NCBI GenBank assembly: GCA_016219705.1
Contig: JACRKQ010000016.1
Span: forward strand, 1-36,555
DNA length: 36,555 nucleotides
Direction: 5' to 3'
From: Candidatus Saganbacteria bacterium
Lineage (GTDB): Bacteria; Margulisbacteria; WOR-1; O2-12-FULL-45-9
The position numbers and the translations under genes are program-made. The notes beneath the pieces were generated by a model that had not been told where the DNA came from, ran no database searches, and worked only from the letters and a program-made list of their open reading frames with translations. Positions within the stretch are counted from its first letter, which is position 1, and each line of letters starts with the position of its first letter. Below, one piece after another: positions 30,422 through 36,555 of this stretch.

Positions 30422-31753
30422 TTATTGATTAAGTATCGTCTCGACTTCTTGCTTAGCTAACTTTAATTGTTCGCGGATTTTGGTCTGATTGTATTCCGCG
30501 CCGGAGGTGACATAATCCCACATGATGCCGAAGCGACGGGTCAGGATCGGTTCCAAAAGTCCCCAACTGGGGATGGGCGGATAAGTTTTGCCGTAAAGCA
30601 CCGCATCCTTGAAAATTTTCCGGTGCGGATCATTGGCAAAGAAAGGATCGGAAAAAGCCTCCAGCCTGGCCGGTAGGAAACCGGAAACTTTAGCGTAATC
30701 GACTTGCTGTTGTTTAGCCGTCAGATATTGCATCACGGCAAAAGCGCCGGCCTTATTCTTCGCTTGTTTGAAAATCCCTAAATCTGATCCGCCGACAAAA
30801 GTATAGCGACCCTTGGGTCCCCGGGGATATCCGGTCACCGCAAAGTTGCGGGAAGTAAGGCTGCCAAACGCGCCGCCTTCAGACGCCGGGCGGGTCAAAG
30901 TCTTCACTTCATACGGGCCGTCAAAATACATAGCGCAAGCCCCATCATTAAAATTACCGCTGACCTGGGCGGTATTTAATTCCAGGTATTCAGTGGGGAC
31001 GTAGCCCTCGCGCACCAGGTCAATGTAGTAGGAGACAGCGGCAAAAACAGCGTCGCTATCGAGCAGGCAATGCTTGCGGTCTGGCGAGAGGAAATCGCCG
31101 CCAGCCATCCAGATCCAGGGAGCCAAGGCGTGGATAACATTCCAATCGTTTTTCCCGGACATACCGAAGGCGGCAACCGGCTTGTCTTCGATAACAATAT
31201 CAGCGTCGTGGATTTTTTTCAAAGCCGCCTTAAACGAATCCCAGGTAGCGAGGTCCAAGCTGGCCACACCGGCTTTTTTCAGGACATCGCTGCGGAAGTA
31301 AAGAGCGCGGGCGTCAACTAACCAGGGAATGGCGGTAATCTTGCCGGAGTTTTCTACTCCGGTAGTCGTCCAACTGACAGGGACGAAGGCCTTTGAGCCG
31401 CCCAATGAGGTGATAGCTTCTTTGGAGATCTCTTCCAGCGCGCCCATGGCGGTGATAGCGGAAACCCAGGTGGAGCCGAGCTGAACGATGTCGGGAACGT
31501 CGCCGGAGGTGGCGGCCGTCGTGATCTTTGACCAGGCGGCGCCCCAGTCGACCGAAGTAATTTTTACTTTGAGACCGGTTTTTTCCTCAAACGGTTTTAA
31601 TAATTTTTCCAGATCAGCCACCGGCTCCAGGGAATTGGGCATGACCCACATTTCCACGACGTTATTGGCGGCAGTTTTTTTAGCGGGAGCGCAACCAACG
31701 ACAAATGAACAAATGACTAATAAAATGACAAATGGAATTATTTTATTTTTCAC
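30422..31753 (-). CDS. ABC-type sugar-binding lipoprotein (family 1 extracellular solute-binding protein)
   Basis: 443 residues. A signal peptide ends with lipobox VVGC (C21). The mature part has VVEMWVMPNS, LKPFEEKTGLKVKITSVDWG, SGDVPDIVQLGSTWVSAI, KITAIPWLVDARALYFRSDVL and FVGGSDLGIFKQAKNKAGAF. This is the pattern of family 1 binding proteins for oligosaccharides. The start is GTG 31753 with AGAAAGGAGAT nine bases upstream, the best ribosome site in the window. No permease or ATPase gene is present, so the transporter must be encoded elsewhere. Being first in the run with glmS, the phosphorylase and GH42, it suggests beta-glucan oligosaccharides as ligand (inference). Confidence 0.9.
   Translation of the reverse strand: MKNKIIPFVILLVICSFVVGCAPAKKTAANNVVEMWVMPNSLEPVADLEKLLKPFEEKTGLKVKITSVDWGAAWSKITTAATSGDVPDIVQLGSTWVSAITAMGALEEISKEAITSLGGSKAFVPVSWTTTGVENSGKITAIPWLVDARALYFRSDVLKKAGVASLDLATWDSFKAALKKIHDADIVIEDKPVAAFGMSGKNDWNVIHALAPWIWMAGGDFLSPDRKHCLLDSDAVFAAVSYYIDLVREGYVPTEYLELNTAQVSGNFNDGACAMYFDGPYEVKTLTRPASEGGAFGSLTSRNFAVTGYPRGPKGRYTFVGGSDLGIFKQAKNKAGAFAVMQYLTAKQQQVDYAKVSGFLPARLEAFSDPFFANDPHRKIFKDAVLYGKTYPPIPSWGLLEPILTRRFGIMWDYVTSGAEYNQTKIREQLKLAKQEVETILNQ
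31701..31734. repeat. Short repeats inside the signal-peptide coding region
   Basis: ACAAATG occurs at 31701, 31709 and 31728, with TAAAATG at 31721. The units encode much of the hydrophobic core of the lipoprotein signal peptide. Spacing (8, 12, 7) is less regular than in the other tracts, so a common origin with them is uncertain. Confidence 0.35.
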
Positions 31754-31789
31754 GAGGGGATCTCCTTTCTATTCTATGTAATAGAGGAT

Positions 31790-31795
31790 ATTATA
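31790..31795 (-). promoter_or_regulatory. Extended -10 element before the binding-protein/glmS operon
   Basis: Minus strand TGC-TATAAT, an extended -10 with full consensus, stands about 36 bases before the GTG start and its ribosome site. The -35 (near 31813-31818, TTTTTA) is poor. Confidence 0.5.
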
Positions 31796-31821
31796 GCATA
31801 AAAGCATAGAGATAAAAATTG

Positions 31822-34488
31822 TTATGGCGTCATCGTTCGCGGGACATAAATTGGCATGGGCCGGCTGCCAAGACTGACTGTATTGCCTGCTCTAGCGGCG
31901 GTAACGGTGACAAAATAATCTTCACCTGCTTGAGCCGCAGTACGGGAACTAAAAGCAGCGTTTGGCGTAGTGGTTCCTGGTAGTGTTTCGATGAGGGTTG
32001 CTCCTCTGGAAAGGGCAAAGGTGAAGGTGGTTAATGTTCCAGCCGGCGGAGGATTTAAACCGACTGGGAGCGAATTATCAATGAAAGCGGCTGGAGATGG
32101 GAGCGTAATTGTTGGAATTTGGACACCGCCCGGAAGAGGATAAAACGTCCCGATGGCGCCGGCGCCTGATGCGGAAGTTAATCGGACATTATAAATTTGA
32201 GGAGCTGTTCTCAAAGCAATTCTTCCTGACACACGATAAGCGCCAGTTAATTCTTCAGAAAAACCAGAATCATCAAGCAGCTCTCGGCTTTCTGGTGTTA
32301 AACTGGCGGCTGTAACTGGGAGACCACAGGAATCGAGCCATCTCATGTTAAAGGTGTAAGTATTACTATCACCCATGACGGCTGATGATGGAGTGGCTGT
32401 CAAGCCTTCTCTTGTAACATTAAGACCAACCGGGCTGGTGTTTGGCGGACAAGATCCTGCCGCCGGCGCTTCATGGGCGAAAACTTCCATAACAACATAA
32501 TATCTATCATCGGGACAGGCGCCGGTGATGCGGGCGAAAACAAAAACCCTGCCTGTTGTTGTTGGCATATATGTGATGGTTGCGCCTGTTCCTGATCTGG
32601 ACAGGGCATCCATTTCTGTCCAGGTGGCTGGCAATGAATCAGTCGTTACTCCCCAGTCAATGGTTGCGCCGGTCGGAGCATTTCTTAGCGAGTAGATCCC
32701 GTTTCGCCCGACTTGAACATATGATGGCGGATTAATTTCTGGCTCCACTGGCCTGAATGAAGGATAGACCTCTAATGTACCGATTCGGCTTCCATCAGCG
32801 GCTTGTAAAGCAGGGAACATGCCGGCGCCATTAAGCAGGGCATCACCGCGAGCGGCGCGGACATAACCGGTAATAATCGCTCTGCTGTCGCTGATTTGAG
32901 TTAGAGGCGTGCCGGGGACAGGACACAGCAGATCAGTTAAACTGCTCTCGTCAATTCGTGATGGATTGGGACAGCCACCTGTTGAAGCTGGGAGAATGAA
33001 AGTCCATTGAACAGCTTCTCTGGCGCCGCGAGTATGCGCGGCCGGGGAAATTGTCGAAGCGCCGGGACGAATAGTGCAGATCCGCGTGCCGGCAGGATAA
33101 ACGTGGAGCCGCGGCGCGGCTCCGGGTATGGGATATCTGGCGCCACTGGCGGTAATGACAGTAACGGAAATAGCATGATCGCCAACCGGCAGACTAGCAA
33201 CAGTATAGATTGGGAGAGAAGTTGTAGCTACGGGTCGTCCATTTACTTGCCATTCATATTGGGCGCCGGCCACTGTTTCGGTGAGGTTAACCCGGGCGTC
33301 CTGGCCAAAATTTATGTCGGTATCCTGCAGTCTGATTTGCGGCACGATCGGATAGATTGATGGAAAAGGAATCCGCAAAATGGCGCTGGAATTTGGGGGA
33401 CGATCTGGATCATGCACAATTATAACGGGAGTAAATAGGGAAACAAGGCCATTCGGTTGGCCAGAAATGGTAAAAGTCCGGCCGTCGGAACTTATCTCCA
33501 GAGCAGGATCGGTAAAAAAGGCAGACAAACTATTCAGTGAAGCCTCCCTATCATTCATATCAACCTGAAAAGGCTGGCCGTTACAATTAGCGCGCGTAAC
33601 AGAATAAGAGATTCTGGTTGTTGCTCCCAGGACAACTCTGGGCGACGGATCCTCGCGATCGGCATTGGGAGTAGAATAGCAGGTATTCCCACCGCCCCCG
33701 ACGTTAAAAGTTGAGGAGATTGGAGCACTGCCGCCAAAAGTGATCCTAACTTGATGCGTGCCAGTTTCACGTGGAATCTCTGTATGGGAATAATTTAAAC
33801 CGATTGTGGACATGATAGATATTGTTGACATATTAGATGGAAAGGTTATCATAATATTTGGCTCTGCAGTAGAGCAGCCAGCCGGAATAATATTAGCTGG
33901 GACAGTGATAGTTACTGAACGACGAAGAACGGGACTTGTTGGTGTAATGGAAATAACGGAAGAATTGATATTGGTTGGGGCGCAATTATTATTTCCTCCT
34001 CTTAGTGTGGGATTAACATAATCTGGAAGAATATTAAAGGACTTTTCATTCATTGTTCCACGAACGAGATCTCGGACGACAATTTGCGGAGTGTTGCCGG
34101 AGCTTGATGTCCACAATGTTTCGATTGTCATCCTACTTTCATAAATGTTGTTGCCCATAGAACGCATGGGGAAAGTTGCTGTTCCAATGCGCAGGGTTAC
34201 TTGTAGTTGAGCATTTGCCGCTCTGTCGCAAGAGAAGACTCTATGAGCTTGAAAAATGTAAGAATCGCCGGCATGCACCTGATCGGTGGGTGGGACTGTT
34301 GTGCCCGGGAGCGGCTGACGTAAAGGAGCTAAAATGGCCTGTTCCAGGTCTGGCTTGTGACCATTAGAAGAACAAGCGGATGTTTCGCTCGGGCTGGAAC
34401 AGCCGCTGATGGCGACAGCAGGCCCAAAGTGAGGAGTTAAGCCTAGGGCGGCTAGAATTAAAGGTTTTAATCGTGCTGTAACAACCAT
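31822..34488 (-). CDS. Large surface lipoprotein with Ig-like beta-sandwich domains
   Basis: 888 residues. A signal peptide ends at lipobox ISGC (C30), then come successive Ser/Thr/Pro/Gly-rich beta-sandwich-like segments. Examples are VISITPTSPVLRRSVTITVP, RLQDTDINFGQDARVNLTET with AQYEWQVNGRP (PKD/Ig-like), ISPAAHTRGAREAVQWTFIL and LTATPSSAVMGDSNTYTFNM. Scattered cysteine pairs may form disulfides. No enzyme motif is seen. GGAGG before the ATG at 34488 sets the start. It lies 49 bases downstream of the 34538 gene, on the same strand, so the two are probably one surface module. I do not recognise the family. Confidence 0.75.
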   Translation of the reverse strand: MVVTARLKPLILAALGLTPHFGPAVAISGCSSPSETSACSSNGHKPDLEQAILAPLRQPLPGTTVPPTDQVHAGDSYIFQAHRVFSCDRAANAQLQVTLRIGTATFPMRSMGNNIYESRMTIETLWTSSSGNTPQIVVRDLVRGTMNEKSFNILPDYVNPTLRGGNNNCAPTNINSSVISITPTSPVLRRSVTITVPANIIPAGCSTAEPNIMITFPSNMSTISIMSTIGLNYSHTEIPRETGTHQVRITFGGSAPISSTFNVGGGGNTCYSTPNADREDPSPRVVLGATTRISYSVTRANCNGQPFQVDMNDREASLNSLSAFFTDPALEISSDGRTFTISGQPNGLVSLFTPVIIVHDPDRPPNSSAILRIPFPSIYPIVPQIRLQDTDINFGQDARVNLTETVAGAQYEWQVNGRPVATTSLPIYTVASLPVGDHAISVTVITASGARYPIPGAAPRLHVYPAGTRICTIRPGASTISPAAHTRGAREAVQWTFILPASTGGCPNPSRIDESSLTDLLCPVPGTPLTQISDSRAIITGYVRAARGDALLNGAGMFPALQAADGSRIGTLEVYPSFRPVEPEINPPSYVQVGRNGIYSLRNAPTGATIDWGVTTDSLPATWTEMDALSRSGTGATITYMPTTTGRVFVFARITGACPDDRYYVVMEVFAHEAPAAGSCPPNTSPVGLNVTREGLTATPSSAVMGDSNTYTFNMRWLDSCGLPVTAASLTPESRELLDDSGFSEELTGAYRVSGRIALRTAPQIYNVRLTSASGAGAIGTFYPLPGGVQIPTITLPSPAAFIDNSLPVGLNPPPAGTLTTFTFALSRGATLIETLPGTTTPNAAFSSRTAAQAGEDYFVTVTAARAGNTVSLGSRPMPIYVPRTMTP

Positions 34489-34537
34489 TTTTTTTCTACC
34501 TCCTTCATTAGTCTAGCTAATTTGGACCTCTAAAACA

Positions 34538-36555
34538 TTAATCGCTTGGCAACCCGAGCCAAGGATATGGCTGGATAGCCAATGCTGGACCAACCAGAAG
34601 ATTAACAAGATCAAAATTTACAGTTACTGCCAACCGGCCGGACAAATTCTCCCTATTGGCGGCGCAAGTTAAACTTCGTATGAGGATAGCATTGTTCAAA
34701 GTATTTGGAGAGAAACCAGCATGAAGACAGGTTAAGTCATTGCCGCCATTGCCGCTTAGAGCCGGATTGTCAGTATAACTGGCGCCAGCCGTAATTATCC
34801 AGCCGCGTAAAGATATCCCGGCCGCGCCAGCCACCGTCCAATTTGTCCTATTGCCAAATGATCCCTCAAGCTGTCTGAAGCGGAGATCGCCGCCGCCAAA
34901 GAATATGCCTGCTGTTCCCCGCAGACCAAACAAAAATTCATAAGGGCGAGATGAGCCGAATGGTGGAGAAGACTGATCGCCGACACCCGCGTAAATGTGT
35001 GCTAGCAATTCGCTGTCTCGAGGACGGACAAGACTGCTGGCTGAAGCTCCTCTTGCTATTTCTAATTGAAGACCGAACCGCCACATTCGTCTGTTGGTTG
35101 TGCGATTGAGAGCGGTGTCTTCTGTCCTATTTAGTGGTGAACCGCTGACGTAGGCGCGGCCGAAAGTATTGCGGCTCCATCTATGACCAAAAGCGGCGCC
35201 GACATAGGCATTAGCATTTGGGCCCTCCGGTTGAAAGATGGTAGAACCTGATAATGAGGCGCCGGCAAAGAGATCAAGGTAGCCGGTTCTTGCTCGCTCA
35301 TTGAAGAAAAATCTTGTCTGCACCAAACCCGAAAGGCCAAGCAGGGTTAGGCCGTCAAAATTAAAAGGAGAGGCGTTTAAGTTGGCCGCGACTTGCAGAG
35401 CAAACTGATTTGGCAATGGCCGGCGGATATCCTGACCAGACAATGTAACAAGGCGATTAAAATTAGGATCGCCAAAAGAGGCGGATAATCCGACAGGCGG
35501 AGTCTGTTGGCGATAAGTTGCAGCAACGTCAGCTGGTAACCAAGCCGACGGTGAACTGCTGCCTATATCGGTAGAGGTTGTAAGCGTGAAAGTTGAATAT
35601 TGCAGCAGGCGATTGGGGACCGAAGATGTTAGGGTAAAAGCACGATGTGTTACGCTTGGCGCGGCTGGAGTATTTGTTGTGTCATCCTGTCCGACCAAGA
35701 CTTGATACTCTGTGTCGACCAAAGCGGTTTCAGGGATAGCATAGCGGCGGGTCAGGCTGGCGGCGCTGTCAGTTGTTCCTCTGGCCGCTTCTCTAAGCCT
35801 GATGTTCTCTTGCTGACCTGTCTCCCTGTTGCGGAAAGAAAGGCCGATCCAGGGATGCTCGGGGAAGTTTGTCCCGGTGACGGTGAAGACGATCTCCCTT
35901 CCCGGGATTGGTTGTGAGCCTTCAGCCAGTGTTACGCGCGAAATGGTAAGGTCGGTGGTGTTGCTGGCGGCGGTAACTGTAAAAGCAGAATGTTCCGCCA
36001 TCAATGGATGATTTGTCCAGGGTGATGTCGGGCGGATGTTTTCCGCAGTTAAATTTCTTGCCGCATTATGCCAATCGCCTCTTGTATCTCTGATTTGGAG
36101 ACTTAATTGAGTTCCAACAGGAATAGCGGCTGGAATATTTGCGTTCAAAGAGCTCCTATCAACAGGAATTTCGACGATGGTATTACCGGATGAATAAGTT
36201 AATCTAACTTCTCGATTTGCTTCAGAAGGAAGAGTGCCAGTTACGGTTAAGGTAGTTAACTGGCCTGAAGTAGTTGACGTTGCAGTGACGTTGGTAATGG
36301 TTGGTCTGGGTAAATCCTGACAGCCGCATTGCTGATCAATACGAGATGTGGAATTTCTTTGAAATATAGCATTGAGAGAGGAGCTTCTTCCTAAAGCGGC
36401 TAATAAGCCGCCACGATATTGTGTTCTGGAATAACCTCTGAAGTTTACCTGTTGATTATCTGGGGCAATCGCGTTGTTTGCCGCTGTAAGAACGCGGACA
36501 AAATCTGCTAATAATGTTCTGTCGCTAGCAGACAAAGTTGTATTGGTATTTGCTG
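34538..36555 (-). CDS. Surface protein with Ig-like domains and probable outer-membrane beta-barrel (5' end outside window)
   Basis: At least 671 residues are visible; the frame is open to the window edge, so the true start lies to the right. The N-terminal visible part ends in a CGCQDLPRPTITNV linker. It is followed by Ig/IPT-like repeats (TITNVTATSTTSGQLTTLTV, ISRVTLAEGSQPIPGREIVF with TVTGTNFPEHPWIGL). From about residue 380 of the visible part the sequence alternates in a beta-barrel fashion with aromatic ends (QTRFFFNERARTGYLDLFAG, ANAYVGAAFGHRWSRN, MWRFGLQLEIARG, WTVAGAAGISLRGWIITAG). It would sit in the outer membrane with domains exposed. No known family recognised. Confidence 0.7.
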   Translation of the reverse strand, partial: ANTNTTLSASDRTLLADFVRVLTAANNAIAPDNQQVNFRGYSRTQYRGGLLAALGRSSSLNAIFQRNSTSRIDQQCGCQDLPRPTITNVTATSTTSGQLTTLTVTGTLPSEANREVRLTYSSGNTIVEIPVDRSSLNANIPAAIPVGTQLSLQIRDTRGDWHNAARNLTAENIRPTSPWTNHPLMAEHSAFTVTAASNTTDLTISRVTLAEGSQPIPGREIVFTVTGTNFPEHPWIGLSFRNRETGQQENIRLREAARGTTDSAASLTRRYAIPETALVDTEYQVLVGQDDTTNTPAAPSVTHRAFTLTSSVPNRLLQYSTFTLTTSTDIGSSSPSAWLPADVAATYRQQTPPVGLSASFGDPNFNRLVTLSGQDIRRPLPNQFALQVAANLNASPFNFDGLTLLGLSGLVQTRFFFNERARTGYLDLFAGASLSGSTIFQPEGPNANAYVGAAFGHRWSRNTFGRAYVSGSPLNRTEDTALNRTTNRRMWRFGLQLEIARGASASSLVRPRDSELLAHIYAGVGDQSSPPFGSSRPYEFLFGLRGTAGIFFGGGDLRFRQLEGSFGNRTNWTVAGAAGISLRGWIITAGASYTDNPALSGNGGNDLTCLHAGFSPNTLNNAILIRSLTCAANRENLSGRLAVTVNFDLVNLLVGPALAIQPYPWLGLPSD

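Noticed and set aside
1-36555. CRISPR arrays, tRNA or rRNA genes, insertion-sequence transposases or integrases
   Set aside because: I saw no regularly spaced repeats with spacers, no tRNA- or rRNA-like sequence and no transposase or integrase motif in any translated frame; a covariance-model search could still find a small RNA gene.

Overview
The window comes from a bacterium with a Gram-negative type envelope: it encodes a secretin, lipobox lipoproteins and a beta-barrel-like surface protein. The metabolism looks anaerobic and heterotrophic, with an electron-transfer flavoprotein that carries a ferredoxin domain and with beta-glucan phosphorylases. Genes are densely packed, often overlapping by a few bases. 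Short heptad-repeat insertions lie inside housekeeping genes. This reminds me of uncultured candidate-phylum genomes (Margulisbacteria/Saganbacteria, WOR-1, or similar), but that placement is an impression; no rRNA or tRNA gene is present to test it.

Layout. 1-425: end of an unknown gene and a broken RhuM-family gene. 425-2470 (minus): etfB-etfA. 2551-4699 (plus): tyrA-aroA. 4754-7047: two convergent, paralogous DUF4143-type ATPases, each behind a 24-bp palindrome at its promoter. 7121-11836 (minus): leuC, an RNA uridine methyltransferase, pgm and two small unknown genes, one frameshifted. 11919-18562: yajQ, a TPR-like gene on the minus strand, rnc-pyrC, a lipoprotein, a PilP-like lipoprotein with a short secretin, and a metallophosphoesterase. 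18592-20958 (minus): a GH94 cellobiose-phosphorylase-type enzyme. 21055-22347: small accessory genes (a DUF4160 gene with an internal deletion, DUF2442, and a retropepsin-like protease with its small partner), with 49-bp direct repeats around the protease pair. 22339-31753 (minus): sugar-binding lipoprotein, glmS, a large GH94-like phosphorylase and a GH42 beta-galactosidase, interrupted after glmS by a third DUF4143-type ATPase. 31822-36555 (minus): two large surface/secreted proteins, the second running off the window.

How the genes fit together. The binding lipoprotein, two GH94-type phosphorylases, GH42 enzyme and Pgm would suit capture and phosphorolysis of beta-gluco-oligosaccharides, giving glucose-1-phosphate and then glucose-6-phosphate. 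GlmS would use fructose-6-phosphate for amino sugars. The aro, tyr, leu and pyr genes are ordinary biosynthesis, without a full pathway for any of them.

Most striking observations. (1) The third ATPase lies between glmS and a second, divergent copy of the last 21 sense codons of glmS. (2) The protease pair lies between 49-bp direct repeats, one covering the GH42 stop codon; both cassettes therefore sit at the 3' end of a host gene with duplicated flanks. (3) All three ATPase genes have strong promoters, and two have 24-bp palindromes on them. (4) Period-7 repeat insertions are translated inside aroA (twice), pyrC and the GH42 gene. (5) Several promoter-proximal genes have a -10 box only 6-8 bases before the start codon, as expected for leaderless mRNAs.
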